From Sphingomonas sp. NBWT7 (GTDB lineage Bacteria; Pseudomonadota; Alphaproteobacteria; Sphingomonadales; Sphingomonadaceae), in contig NZ_CP043639.1 in the NCBI RefSeq assembly GCF_014217605.1, positions 2,751,501-2,815,500 on the forward strand: a stretch of 64,000 nt of DNA, in the 5' to 3' direction. Made by a program: the position numbers and the translations under genes. The notes beneath the pieces are model-generated. The model worked only from the letters and a program-made list of their open reading frames with translations. It made no database searches and had not been told where the DNA came from. Below, in pieces: positions 42,944 to 51,601 of this stretch (positions within the stretch are counted from its first letter, which is position 1; every line of letters starts with the position of its first letter).

Positions 42944-44196
42944 AGCCAGTCCGGCACGCGCTCGGCGGCGAGGATCGTCTCCGCCGCGATCCGATCGGCG
43001 ACGACGGCGTAGCGATCGCCGTCGACCAGCACCTCGGGCACCAGCGGGCGCGAATTGTACGTGGACGCCATCGTCGCGCCGTACGCGCCGGCGGTGCGGA
43101 AGATCGCGAGGTCGCCCGATCGCACCGCATCGATCTCGCGATCGCGCGCGAAGGTATCGCCCGTCTCGCATACCGGCCCGGCAATGTTCGCCGTCATCCG
43201 CGCACCGTTCGGACGCACCGCGGCGAAATCGTGCCACGCATCGTACAGCGCGGGGCGCGCGAGGTCGTTCATCGCCGCGTCGACGATGACGTAGGGATTG
43301 GTGACGCCGGGCTTCACCCAGATCACCTCGGTCATCAGCACGCCGGCGTTGCCCGCGATGACGCGGCCCGGCTCGAACATCAGCGTGACGTCCCAATCCT
43401 TCGTCACGCGTGCCACCATCGCACCGAAATCGGCAAGGTCGGGCGGCACGTCGCCCGCCTTGTAGTTGACGCCCAGCCCGCCGCCGAGATCGACGTGGGT
43501 GATGGTGTGGCCGGCGGCGCGCAGCTCCGCGACGAGCGCGCCGATACGCTTATAAGCGGTTTCGAGCGGCGCCAGGTCGAGCAGCTGCGAGCCGATGTGG
43601 ATCGCCACGCCGCGCAGATCGAGCCCATCGAGACCGGCGAGCCGCGCGAAGATCGCCGCCGCCTCGTCGATCGGCACGCCGAACTTGTTCTCTCGCTTGC
43701 CGGTCGAGATCTTGGCGTGCGTCCCCGCATCGACATCGGGGTTCACCCGCAGCACCGCGCGCGCCGTCCGCCCCGTCGCAGCGGCGATCTGCGCGAGGAC
43801 GACGCCTTCCTCCTCCAGCTCGATGTTGAACTGGCCGATCCCTGCCTCGAGCCCCTTGGTCAGCTCGGCGCGCGTCTTGCCGACGCCCGAGAAGACGACG
43901 TCCTGCGCCGCCATGCCTGCCGCCAGCGCGCGTGCGAGCTCGCCGCCCGAGACGACGTCGGCGCCATAGCCCTCGCGCGCCAGCACGTTGAGCACGGCAA
44001 TGTTGGGATTGGCCTTGATCGCATAGGCGACGTGGACGCGGCCGGCGGGCTTCAGCCCGTCGCGGAACGCGCGCGCGTGACGGCGCAGCGTCGCGGCGGA
44101 ATAGACGTAGACGGGGGTGCCGACCTCCGCCGCGATGCGCGCCAGCGGCACCGCCTCGCAGTGAAGCTCGCCGTCGATCAGCGTAAAATGGTCCAT
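42940..44196 (-). CDS. lysA: Diaminopimelate decarboxylase
   Basis: Last step of lysine synthesis: meso-diaminopimelate to L-lysine plus CO2, PLP-dependent. It has 418 residues, the usual size. The PLP lysine lies in VAYAIKANPN (about residue 60), with GADVVSGGEL, VNPDVDAGTHAKISTGKRENKFG, AIHIGSQL, DLGGGLGVNYK and EPGRVIAGNAG (phosphate binding) in order. The C-terminal GPVCETGD and GAYGATMASTYNSRP close the active site. It lies 3 nt after a small lipoprotein gene in the common argH-lipoprotein-lysA order. Confidence 0.98.
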   Translation of the reverse strand: MDHFTLIDGELHCEAVPLARIAAEVGTPVYVYSAATLRRHARAFRDGLKPAGRVHVAYAIKANPNIAVLNVLAREGYGADVVSGGELARALAAGMAAQDVVFSGVGKTRAELTKGLEAGIGQFNIELEEEGVVLAQIAAATGRTARAVLRVNPDVDAGTHAKISTGKRENKFGVPIDEAAAIFARLAGLDGLDLRGVAIHIGSQLLDLAPLETAYKRIGALVAELRAAGHTITHVDLGGGLGVNYKAGDVPPDLADFGAMVARVTKDWDVTLMFEPGRVIAGNAGVLMTEVIWVKPGVTNPYVIVDAAMNDLARPALYDAWHDFAAVRPNGARMTANIAGPVCETGDTFARDREIDAVRSGDLAIFRTAGAYGATMASTYNSRPLVPEVLVDGDRYAVVADRIAAETILAAERVPDWL

Positions 44197-44199
44197 GGA

Positions 44200-44433
44200 T
44201 TACCTTGGCGGGAGATCGAATTCGTCGCTGCGCCGCTCCTGCGAATTGCGCAACAGCTCGTCGCTGCGGCCTGGCCGCGCCTGCGGGCCGGGTTTGAGGA
44301 GGTCGGCAGGGGCGGGCGTCGCGGTCGCGCCATACGGGGCGGGCGGCAGCTGCTCGCCCTCGGCCGGCTTCAACCCGCGCGACGCACCGCATCCAGCGAG
44401 TGCCACAGCCGCGGCAAGGATAAGCGGCTTCAC
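44200..44433 (-). CDS. Small lipoprotein between argH and lysA (LptM/YifL-like position)
   Basis: 77 residues from GTG 44433, overlapping the argH stop by GTGA. It has a clear lipoprotein signal [18 protein letters not shown] with the lipobox LAGC, then a Pro-rich mature part ending [11 protein letters not shown]. Many proteobacteria carry a small lipoprotein at this point, and LptM (YifL) of E. coli has a CGLKGPLYFPP start. Here the sequence after Cys is [17 protein letters not shown], only partly similar. A role in LPS transport (LptD maturation) is therefore possible but unproven. Confidence 0.75.
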   Translation of the reverse strand: MKPLILAAAVALAGCGASRGLKPAEGEQLPPAPYGATATPAPADLLKPGPQARPGRSDELLRNSQERRSDEFDLPPR

Positions 44434-45815
44434 GACAGCGCCTCGCGCGCTTCGCGGATCGCCGCACGCACATTGTCCGGCGCGGTGCCGCCGAAGCTCG
44501 TCCGGCTCGCAACCGATGCGTCGACCGACAGCACGTCGAACACGCGCGCATCGATTCGCGCGTCGATCGCGGTCAGATCATCGATCGGTACCTCGTCCAG
44601 CCGGACGCCGAGCGCCTCGGCGCGCGCCACCGCGCGCCCGGTGATATGGTGCGCCTCGCGGAACGGCACACCCGCCTCGCGCACCAGCCAGTCGGCAAGG
44701 TCCGTCGCGGTGGCGAAGCCGCTCTCGGCCAGCGCACGCATGCGATCGGTGCGGAACGTCGCGCTCTCGACCATGCCGGTCATCGCCGCGAGGCACAGGC
44801 CGAGCAGATCGTGGCATTCGAACACCGGCGGCTTGTCGTCCTGCATGTCCTTCGAATAGGCGAGCGGCAGGCCCTTCATCGTCACCATCAGGCTGACGAG
44901 GCAGCCGGTGATCCGCCCGGCATGGCCGCGAACCAGTTCCGCCGCATCGGGGTTGCGCTTCTGCGGCATGATCGAGCTGCCGGTCGACCATTGATCGCTC
45001 AACGAGACGAAGCCGAACGGCTGCGACGCCCACAGCACGAACTCCTCCGCCAGCCGCGACAGGTGCAGCGCGCATTGCGCCGCGCCGGTGAGATATTCGA
45101 TCGCGAAATCGCGGTCGGACACGGCGTCGAGCGAGTTGCGCGTCGGCCCGTCGAAGCCGAGCGCGGCGGCGGTGGCCTGGCGATCGACCGGGAAGCCGGT
45201 GCCGGCGAGCGCCGCCGAGCCGAGCGGCGACAGGTTCATCCGCACGCGCGCATCGCGGAAGCGGCCAACATCGCGCCGCGTCATTTCGACATAGGCCATC
45301 AGATGGTGGCCGAGCGTGACGGGCTGCGCCGACTGGAGGTGCGTGAAGCCGGGCATCACGCTCGCCGCATGCTCCTCCGCGCGTGCGAGCAGCGCGCGCT
45401 GGAACGCGGCGAGTGCCGCCAGCGTCTCGTCGATCGCGTCGCGCACCCACAGGCGGAAATCGGTCGCCACCTGATCGTTGCGGCTGCGCGCGGTGTGCAG
45501 CCGCCCTGCGACCGGGCCGATCGCCTCGGCAAGCCGCGCCTCGGTCTGCATGTGGATGTCCTCGAGCGCGAGGTCCTCCGCCACGCCGTGCGCCTCGTAC
45601 TGCACCGCAACCGTATGGAGCCCACGCGCGATCGCCGCTGCGTCGTCGCCCGCCACGATGCCCTGCTTCGCCAGCATCGCGACGTGCGCCTGGCTGCCGC
45701 GCACGTCCTGCCGCCACATCCGCTTGTCGAAGGGGATAGAGGCATTTATCTCGCGCATCACCGCCGCCGGCCCTTCGGCGAACCGGCCGCCCCACATCTG
45801 GTTGGAACCGCTCAT
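44430..45815 (-). CDS. argH: Argininosuccinate lyase
   Basis: Final step of arginine synthesis, argininosuccinate to arginine and fumarate; 461 residues from ATG 45815 ([17 protein letters not shown]). The family signature [19 protein letters not shown] holds the catalytic serine. [20 protein letters not shown] and [18 protein letters not shown] are the other conserved regions. The start codon shares CATG with the start of the divergent thioredoxin-like gene. Longer in-frame readings upstream run antisense through that gene and lack support. Confidence 0.98.
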   Translation of the reverse strand: MSGSNQMWGGRFAEGPAAVMREINASIPFDKRMWRQDVRGSQAHVAMLAKQGIVAGDDAAAIARGLHTVAVQYEAHGVAEDLALEDIHMQTEARLAEAIGPVAGRLHTARSRNDQVATDFRLWVRDAIDETLAALAAFQRALLARAEEHAASVMPGFTHLQSAQPVTLGHHLMAYVEMTRRDVGRFRDARVRMNLSPLGSAALAGTGFPVDRQATAAALGFDGPTRNSLDAVSDRDFAIEYLTGAAQCALHLSRLAEEFVLWASQPFGFVSLSDQWSTGSSIMPQKRNPDAAELVRGHAGRITGCLVSLMVTMKGLPLAYSKDMQDDKPPVFECHDLLGLCLAAMTGMVESATFRTDRMRALAESGFATATDLADWLVREAGVPFREAHHITGRAVARAEALGVRLDEVPIDDLTAIDARIDARVFDVLSVDASVASRTSFGGTAPDNVRAAIREAREALS

Positions 45816-46428
45816 GCCATCGCGCTCGGGAACCGTCTTTCTCCTCGCCGCAACGCTCGCGACCGCCGCGTGCGATAAGCAAAGCCCCGCGCCGGAGCAA
45901 GCGAACGTCGCCGCGACCGCCCCGGCGACTCCAGACGAGGTCACGCCCGACGAGGTCGTATCCGACAGCAAGGCGGCGGCGCCAACATCGGGTGCGGTCG
46001 ACCGCACACACAAGGGTGAGGCGGCGCCGGCGCTCGCCTTTGCCGATCCCGCGGGGAAGAAGGTGACGCTGGCCGATTTTCGCGGCCAGCCGGTGCTGCT
46101 CAACCTGTGGGCGACGTGGTGCGCACCGTGCATCAAGGAGATGCCGAGCCTCGATGCTGCGGCGGCGGGTGCGGGGGATCGCGTCCGTGTTGTCGCCGTC
46201 AGCCAGGACATGCAGCGCGAGAAGGTCGCGCCCTTCTTTGCCGAGCGCAAGCTGACGCACCTCGCGCCTTACACCGACGCCGACATGGGGCTGAGCCTCC
46301 ACTATCGCGTCAACCTGCCGACGACGATCATGTTCGACGCGGAGGGCCGCGAGCTGTGGCGCGTCAGCGGTGCACTCGACTGGAACGGCGCGGCGGCCAA
46401 GGCCCTGATCGCCGAGGCGACCCTCTAG
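45814..46428 (+). CDS. TlpA/ResA-type thioredoxin-like lipoprotein
   Basis: Periplasmic thiol-disulfide oxidoreductase, 204 residues. The N-terminal signal [20 protein letters not shown] looks like a lipoprotein leader with Cys20, although threonine rather than leucine occupies the -3 position. The thioredoxin fold has [15 protein letters not shown] (active CxxC), [17 protein letters not shown] and the cis-Pro region [16 protein letters not shown]. Such proteins act in cytochrome c maturation or general reduction; this one is not in a ccm operon. GGAA lies 6 nt before the ATG. Both ends overlap neighbours: the ATG with the argH start, the stop with the queA stop. Confidence 0.9.
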   Translation: MPSRSGTVFLLAATLATAACDKQSPAPEQANVAATAPATPDEVTPDEVVSDSKAAAPTSGAVDRTHKGEAAPALAFADPAGKKVTLADFRGQPVLLNLWATWCAPCIKEMPSLDAAAAGAGDRVRVVAVSQDMQREKVAPFFAERKLTHLAPYTDADMGLSLHYRVNLPTTIMFDAEGRELWRVSGALDWNGAAAKALIAEATL

Positions 46429-47450
46429 GCCAGCAGTAGCGAGGCGTCGCCGTAGGAGTAGAAGCGATACTCGTGCGCGATCGCATGCGCATAGGCCGCT
46501 TTCATCCGCTCGAGCCCCATCAGCGCAGATACCAGCATGAACAGCGTCGAGCGCGGCAGGTGGAAGTTGGTGACGAGACCGTCGATGCCGCGAAAGCGGT
46601 AGCCAGGCGTGATGAAGATCGACGTGTCGCCCTCGAATGGGCGAACGATGCCGTCCTCCCCACTCGCGCTCTCGATTAGCCGCAGCGACGTGGTGCCGAC
46701 CGCGATCACGCGCCCGCCGCGCGCGCGGACGGCGTTGAGCCGATCGGCGGTCGCGGCGTCGATCCGGCCCCATTCGGCGTGCATCGCGTGATCGTCGGTA
46801 TCATCGGCTTTCACCGGTAGGAACGTGCCCGCGCCGACGTGCAGCGTCAGCGTCGCATGGTCGATCCCCGACGCGGCCAGCGCGGCCATCAGCTCGGGCG
46901 TGAAGTGCAGCGCCGCCGTCGGCGCGGCGACCGCGCCTGCCTCGCGCGCGAACATCGTCTGGTAATCGTCGGCGTCGCGCGCGTCGGTCGGGCGCTTGGC
47001 GGCGATATACGGCGGCAGCGGCATGCGGCCGGCGCGTTCGAGCAGCAGCTCGACCGGCTCGTCGCCCGCGAAATTGAGCGCGAAGCTGCCGTCGGCACCG
47101 CGATCGTTCGCGATTGCCGTCACGCCGTTGCTGAAATCGATCGTGTCGCCGTCGCGCAGCCGCTTCGCGTTGCGCACGAACGCGCGCCAGCGGCGCGGCC
47201 CCTCGCGCTTATGTAGCGTTGCGCCGATCTTCGCCGCGCCGCGCGTCCCCTCAAGCTGCGCGGGGATCACGCGCGTGTCGTTGAATACCAGCAGGTCGCC
47301 CGCGCGCAGCGCCGCGGGCAGATCACCAACCGAGCGGTCATGCAGGCCGGCGCCGTCGACGACGAGCATCCGCGCCGCGTCGCGTGGGCTCGCTGGGCGA
47401 AGCGCGATCCGCTCGGGCGGCAGCGCGAAATCGAACAGGTCGACGTTCAT
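46425..47450 (-). CDS. queA: S-adenosylmethionine:tRNA ribosyltransferase-isomerase
   Basis: Converts preQ1 in tRNA to epoxyqueuosine, using the ribosyl group of SAM. It has 341 residues, full length. Family blocks are [88 protein letters not shown] and [21 protein letters not shown]. It is followed 26 nt after the cyclophilin gene and converges with the TlpA-like gene, with stops overlapping in CTAG. tgt is not in the window. Confidence 0.97.
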   Translation of the reverse strand: MNVDLFDFALPPERIALRPASPRDAARMLVVDGAGLHDRSVGDLPAALRAGDLLVFNDTRVIPAQLEGTRGAAKIGATLHKREGPRRWRAFVRNAKRLRDGDTIDFSNGVTAIANDRGADGSFALNFAGDEPVELLLERAGRMPLPPYIAAKRPTDARDADDYQTMFAREAGAVAAPTAALHFTPELMAALAASGIDHATLTLHVGAGTFLPVKADDTDDHAMHAEWGRIDAATADRLNAVRARGGRVIAVGTTSLRLIESASGEDGIVRPFEGDTSIFITPGYRFRGIDGLVTNFHLPRSTLFMLVSALMGLERMKAAYAHAIAHEYRFYSYGDASLLLA

Positions 47451-47476
47451 GCGGGTACGGTCGGCGGCGGTGCCGC

Positions 47477-48154
47477 TTACTTGCGCGTCGCCGGCTTCGT
47501 TCCAGGCAGCGTCACCGGCGGGCCGAGCGCGGGGGCGGGCGCCGATGGTGCGGCCTGATAGGGCGGCGGATTGTCCGCGGCGATATAGGCGTGGAGGATC
47601 CGCGTCGGGTTCGCCGGCGGCTCGCCGCGCTCGATCGCGTCGACATATTGCATGCCCTGCAGCACGCGGCCGAACACGGTGTACTTGTTGTCGAGGCTCA
47701 GTCGCGGCTGGAAGACGATGTAGAATTGGCTGTTTGCGCTGTTCTCCGCGTCCGCCCGCGCCATCGCCACCGCGCCGCGCACGTGCGGCAGGTAATTGAA
47801 CTCGGCCTTGACGTCGGGCAGCTCCGAACCGCCGCTGCCGTCGCCCTTCGGATCGCCGCCTTGCGCCATGAAGCCGTCGATCACGCGATGGAACGTCAGT
47901 CCGTCGTAGAAGTGGCGGCGCGTCAAATTCTTGATCCGCCGCACCGTATCGGGGGCGACGTCGGGGCGCAGCCAGATCGACACCCGCCCGCCGGTCGACA
48001 GGTCGAGCAGCCAGGTGTTCTCGAGATCGGTCGTCGGCGGCGGGGTGTAGCGCGTCGCCGGCTTCGCCGCCGCGGCGTCCTGCGGCTTGTCCTTCGCCAG
48101 CGCCGGCCCGGCGAGCAGCGCGCTGAGCATTGCGATCATTCCCAGAAAACGCAT
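47477..48154 (-). CDS. Cyclophilin-type peptidylprolyl isomerase, periplasmic
   Basis: Catalyses cis/trans isomerisation of X-Pro bonds. It has 225 residues from ATG 48154, with a type I signal ([22 protein letters not shown]), so it acts in the periplasm. The cyclophilin core has [28 protein letters not shown] and [21 protein letters not shown], with catalytic Arg in FHRV and the Gln in [25 protein letters not shown] is also typical. The C-terminal 35 residues are Pro/Ala-rich. It sits between coaD and queA; the 92-nt gap to coaD shows no clear promoter. Confidence 0.95.
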   Translation of the reverse strand: MRFLGMIAMLSALLAGPALAKDKPQDAAAAKPATRYTPPPTTDLENTWLLDLSTGGRVSIWLRPDVAPDTVRRIKNLTRRHFYDGLTFHRVIDGFMAQGGDPKGDGSGGSELPDVKAEFNYLPHVRGAVAMARADAENSANSQFYIVFQPRLSLDNKYTVFGRVLQGMQYVDAIERGEPPANPTRILHAYIAADNPPPYQAAPSAPAPALGPPVTLPGTKPATRK

Positions 48155-48246
48155 CGTTATCCCAACCAGATCATCGTCGCGCGCCCGTAGACCAGAACGC
48201 AGCTTGCGCCAATCTGAACTGCGGCGCGGCGACTGCAGCGTCGAGG

Positions 48247-48753
48247 TCAGCCCCCGCGCTTGCCCGTCAGCGCGACACGCGCGACCACTTCGTCGCGCAC
48301 CGCGGGCGTCACGAACTTGCCGATCTCGCCGCCGAACACCGCGATCTCCTTCACCAGCCGGCTGGCGATCGGCTGCAGCGCGACATCGGCCATCAGGAAG
48401 ACCGTCTCGATGCGACTGTTGAGCTGCTGGTTCATGCCCGCCATCTGATATTCGTACTCGAAATCGGCGACGGCGCGCAGCCCGCGGACGATCACGCTTG
48501 CGCCCTCGCGCTCGGCGAAATCCATCAGCAGCAGGTCGAAGCTGACGACGCGGATATCGGCGTCGAGCGAGGCGCACTCGCGCTCTACCATCGCCATCCG
48601 CTCGTCGAGGTTGAACATCGGGCTCTTCGACGGATTGGTGGTGACGCCGATCACCAGCCGGTCGACCAGCTTCGCGCCGCGCCGGATGATGTCCATGTGG
48701 CCGAGCGTGATCGGATCGAAGGTGCCGGGGTAGACGCCGATGCGCGTGGTCAT
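48247..48753 (-). CDS. coaD: Phosphopantetheine adenylyltransferase
   Basis: Penultimate step of coenzyme A synthesis: ATP plus 4'-phosphopantetheine to dephospho-CoA. It has 168 residues. The nucleotidyltransferase motif is YPGTFDPITLGHMDII, followed by TNPSKSPMFNLDERMAM and the conserved VIVRGLRAVADFEYEYQMAGMNQQL. The C-terminal IASRLVKEIAVFGG differs slightly from the usual SSSLVKEIA. It starts 2 nt after the ispA stop, in an xseB-ispA-coaD operon. Confidence 0.97.
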   Translation of the reverse strand: MTTRIGVYPGTFDPITLGHMDIIRRGAKLVDRLVIGVTTNPSKSPMFNLDERMAMVERECASLDADIRVVSFDLLLMDFAEREGASVIVRGLRAVADFEYEYQMAGMNQQLNSRIETVFLMADVALQPIASRLVKEIAVFGGEIGKFVTPAVRDEVVARVALTGKRGG

Positions 48754-48755
48754 GC

Positions 48756-49652
48756 TCAATGATCCCTTGCGAGTACGAAACGCGCGATATCGCGCAGCAG
48801 ATCGGCCTCCGGGCCGTAGGAACGCAAATGGTCGATCGCCTGGTCGACGAGCATGCGGCAGCGCGTGCGTGCCGGCTCGACCCCCAGCAGCGAGACGAAC
48901 GTCTCCTTGCCAGCGCCGGCATCCTTGCGCAGCTTCTTGCCCGCCAGCGCCTCGTCGCCCTCGACGTCGAGCAAATCGTCGACGATCTGGAAGGCGAGCC
49001 CGATGTCGCGGGCATAGCCGCGCAGATGCGTGCGCCCCTCCGGCGGCACGCGGCCAAGGATCGCGCCCGCCTCGACCGCGGCGGCGATCAGCGCGCCGGT
49101 CTTCATCGCCTGCAGCCGCGTGACGGTGGCGAGATCGAACGTCGTGCGTTCCGCCTCCAGATCCATCATCTGCCCGCCCGCCATGCCCGACGGGCCGGCG
49201 GCGCGCGCGAGATCGAGCAGCAGCTCGCTGCGCACGAACGGATCGGGATGCGTCGCGGGATCGGCGAGCACCTCGAACGCCAGCGCGTGAAGGCAATCGC
49301 CGGCGAGGATCGCGGTCGCCTCGTCGAACGCCTTGTGCACCGTCGGCCGTCCGCGGCGCACGTCGTCGTCGTCCATCGCGGGCAGATCGTCGTGGATCAG
49401 CGAGTAGACGTGGATCGCCTCCAGCGCGACCGCGACGCGGCCGGCGCAATCGCGGTCGCAGCCGAACAGTTGCGCCGTCGCGAACACCAGCAGCGGGCGC
49501 AGCCGCTTGCCGCCGTCGATCGCGGCGTGGCGCATCGCGCGATACAGGTTGGCGCGCGCATCGTCGGGAACAGCGAGCAGCACGTCGAATCGCGCGTCGA
49601 TCTCGCGCGCGGTGTCGGCGAGGGCCGCGGCAAGCGCCGGCGAGGGGCTCAT
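48756..49652 (-). CDS. ispA: Polyprenyl (farnesyl/geranylgeranyl) diphosphate synthase
   Basis: Short-chain isoprenyl diphosphate synthase, 298 residues from ATG 49652. First Asp-rich motif: HDDLPAMDDDDVRRGRPTVHK. Second: AFQIVDDLLDVEGD. GGKRLRPLL at the N-terminus is also conserved. Product length (farnesyl or geranylgeranyl) cannot be fixed by eye; the position next to xseB matches ispA in many proteobacteria. The ATG overlaps the xseB stop (ATGA). Confidence 0.93.
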   Translation of the reverse strand: MSPSPALAAALADTAREIDARFDVLLAVPDDARANLYRAMRHAAIDGGKRLRPLLVFATAQLFGCDRDCAGRVAVALEAIHVYSLIHDDLPAMDDDDVRRGRPTVHKAFDEATAILAGDCLHALAFEVLADPATHPDPFVRSELLLDLARAAGPSGMAGGQMMDLEAERTTFDLATVTRLQAMKTGALIAAAVEAGAILGRVPPEGRTHLRGYARDIGLAFQIVDDLLDVEGDEALAGKKLRKDAGAGKETFVSLLGVEPARTRCRMLVDQAIDHLRSYGPEADLLRDIARFVLARDH

Positions 49653-49897
49653 CCCGCGGCGAAGGGGGTGGTGGTCGCGCGGCCATGCGCGTCGAGCCGG
49701 ATCGCCTCGATCCGCGCCTGCGCCGCGTCGAGCCGCTCTGCGCAGCGCGCGCGCAGCGCGTTGCCGCGCTCGTACAGCGCGATCGCGTCCTGCAGCGGCG
49801 TATCGCCCGATTCCAGCCGCGCGACGATGCCTTCCAGCTCCTTCAGCGCCGCCTCGAACGTCAGGCTCTCGACGTCGGTATCCATCGCGGTGTCCAT
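49649..49897 (-). CDS. xseB: Exodeoxyribonuclease VII small subunit
   Basis: Small subunit of ExoVII, 82 residues, the usual size. The core LTFEAALKELEGIVARLESGDTPLQDAIALYERGNALRARCAERLDAAQARIE is diagnostic. It is first in the xseB-ispA-coaD operon and divergent from the aldehyde dehydrogenase gene with 71 nt between them. xseA is not in the window. Confidence 0.96.
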   Translation of the reverse strand: MDTAMDTDVESLTFEAALKELEGIVARLESGDTPLQDAIALYERGNALRARCAERLDAAQARIEAIRLDAHGRATTTPFAAG

Positions 49898-49968
49898 GGC
49901 CCGCGCTATGCGGCAGAGCGGGCGAAGGGGTCAAGGATACCCGCCGCGCGGCGTTCGTTAGGGCAGCC

Positions 49969-51327
49969 ATGTTTCAGAGCATCGACCCCGCGACCGGCAC
50001 GCCCGGCGCCACCTTCGCCGAACTGACCGACGCCGAGATCGAGACGCGCGTCGCGCGTGCGCAACAGACCTTCGCCGAGTGGCGGCTGACTGATCTCGCG
50101 ACGCGCAGCGCGCTGCTCGAGAAGATCGCCGAGGCGTTCGAGGCGGACAAGCGCCGCCTCGCCGAGATCGCGACGCGCGAGATGGGCAAGACGCTCAAAT
50201 CGTCGCTGGCGGAGGTCGAGAAATGCGCCGCGGGCTTCCGCTACTACGCGCAGAACGGGCCCGCGATGCTCGAGCCGCGCCGCATCGCGGTGCCCGGCGG
50301 GACGGCGACGACGCACTTCCTTCCGATCGGCGCGGTGCTCGCGGTAATGCCGTGGAACTTCCCCTATTGGCAGGTCGTGCGCTTCGCCGCGCCGACGATC
50401 ATGGCGGGCAACGTCGGGCTGTTGAAGCACGCGTCGATTTGCCAGGGCGTGGCCGCGGCGATCGAGGAAACGATCATCGCCGCCGGCGCGCCCGCCGGCC
50501 TGTTCCAGAACCTTGCGATCAAGAGCGGCAAGGTTGCCGCGCTGATCGCTGACGAGCGCATCGCGGCGGTGACGCTGACGGGCAGCGAGGAGGCGGGGTC
50601 GAAGGTCGCAGGCGCGGCGGGCGCGGCGCTCAAGAAGGTCGTGCTCGAGCTCGGCGGGTCCGATCCGTTCGTCGTCATGCCGTCGGCCGATCTCGATCTC
50701 GCCGCGAAGACCGCGGTCACCGCGCGGATCCAGAATACCGGCCAATCGTGCATCTGCGCCAAGCGCATGATCGTCCATGCCGACGTCTACGACGCGTTTC
50801 TCGAGCGCTTCTCCGCCGGAATGAAGGCAGTCGTCGCGGGCGATCCGATGGACGGCGCGAGCGACATGGGCCCGCTGTCGAGCGAGGAGCAGCGCCAGAC
50901 GGTGGTCGATCAGCTCGCGCAGATCGAGGCGGCGGGTGGCCGGCTGTTGTTTGGCGGCGAAGCGCTGCCGGACAAGGGCGCATACATGTCCGCCGGCATC
51001 CTCGTCGACGTGCCGATCGACCATCCCGCGGCGCAGGAGGAATTGTTCGGCCCCGTCGCGATGGTGTTCAAGGCCGATGGCATCGATGCCGCGATCGCGC
51101 TTGCCAACGACGTGCCGTTCGGGCTCGGCGCGTCGGTATGGACAAACGACGCCGGCGAGCGCGATCGCTTCGCGCGCGACATCGCGTCGGGCATGATGGC
51201 GGTCAACAAGATGCTCGCCTCGACGCCCGAGGCGCCGTTCGGCGGGATCAAGCGATCGGGGCACGGCCGCGAGCTCGGCAGCCACGGGCTGCACGAGTTC
51301 ATGAACCTGAAGACGGTGTTCGACTGA
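49969..51327 (+). CDS. NAD(P)-dependent aldehyde dehydrogenase, succinate-semialdehyde type
   Basis: Oxidises an aldehyde, probably succinate semialdehyde, to the acid; 452 residues. Conserved sites: MPWNFPYWQVVRFAAPTIMAGN (substrate channel/NAD), LTGSEEAGSKVAGAAG (NAD fold), catalytic Glu in VVLELGGSDPFVV, and catalytic Cys in NTGQSCICAKRMI. EELFGPVAMVF and EAPFGGIKRSGHGRELG close the active site. The overall pattern matches the GabD2/Sad class. No gabT or other GABA gene is nearby, so the substrate is inferred from similarity. Confidence 0.9.
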   Translation: MFQSIDPATGTPGATFAELTDAEIETRVARAQQTFAEWRLTDLATRSALLEKIAEAFEADKRRLAEIATREMGKTLKSSLAEVEKCAAGFRYYAQNGPAMLEPRRIAVPGGTATTHFLPIGAVLAVMPWNFPYWQVVRFAAPTIMAGNVGLLKHASICQGVAAAIEETIIAAGAPAGLFQNLAIKSGKVAALIADERIAAVTLTGSEEAGSKVAGAAGAALKKVVLELGGSDPFVVMPSADLDLAAKTAVTARIQNTGQSCICAKRMIVHADVYDAFLERFSAGMKAVVAGDPMDGASDMGPLSSEEQRQTVVDQLAQIEAAGGRLLFGGEALPDKGAYMSAGILVDVPIDHPAAQEELFGPVAMVFKADGIDAAIALANDVPFGLGASVWTNDAGERDRFARDIASGMMAVNKMLASTPEAPFGGIKRSGHGRELGSHGLHEFMNLKTVFD

Positions 51328-51343
51328 CGTCAGCGCGTCAGTC
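51322..51343. terminator. Hairpin holding both stop codons of convergent genes
   Basis: GACTGACG (51322-51329) and CGTCAGTC (51336-51343) form an 8-bp stem with a 6-nt loop. The stop of the aldehyde dehydrogenase (51325-51327) is within the stem, and that of the small convergent gene (51330-51332) is in the loop. It is a plausible bidirectional 3' end despite lacking T runs. Confidence 0.6.
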
Positions 51344-51536
51344 GGCCCGCCGTCCACGTGACGAGGATCGACGCGCTAGCGAGCCCGAGATCGAGCGCGG
51401 CGCGAAAGCGCTCGGGCGCCACGTCGCCCGCGCGATGCGTCAAGATCTCGATATCGGCGCGCGGCGGGTTCGCCGCGGCGAGCGCGGTAAGCGACAGGAC
51501 GCCGGCGGCGAAGGCGATCTGGCGGCGCTTGGTCAT
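51330..51536 (-). CDS. Small hypothetical protein with N-terminal hydrophobic segment
   Basis: 68 residues from ATG 51536 (MTKRRQIAFAAGVLSLTALAAANPPRADIEILTHRAGDVAPERFRAAL). The first 22 residues look like a signal peptide or anchor; a second apolar segment is near residues 49-62. I do not recognise the family. It lies between an aldehyde dehydrogenase on the other strand and a diguanylate cyclase on the same strand. It is supported by a basic-hydrophobic start and codon use like its neighbours. Confidence 0.6.
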   Translation of the reverse strand: MTKRRQIAFAAGVLSLTALAAANPPRADIEILTHRAGDVAPERFRAALDLGLASASILVTWTAGRLTR

Positions 51537-51601
51537 GTCGGCAGCGTAACGAAGGTGCGGTGCCCGTGCAATCGGGCTGCCCGGCAGGCGACCAGGAACG
51601 G

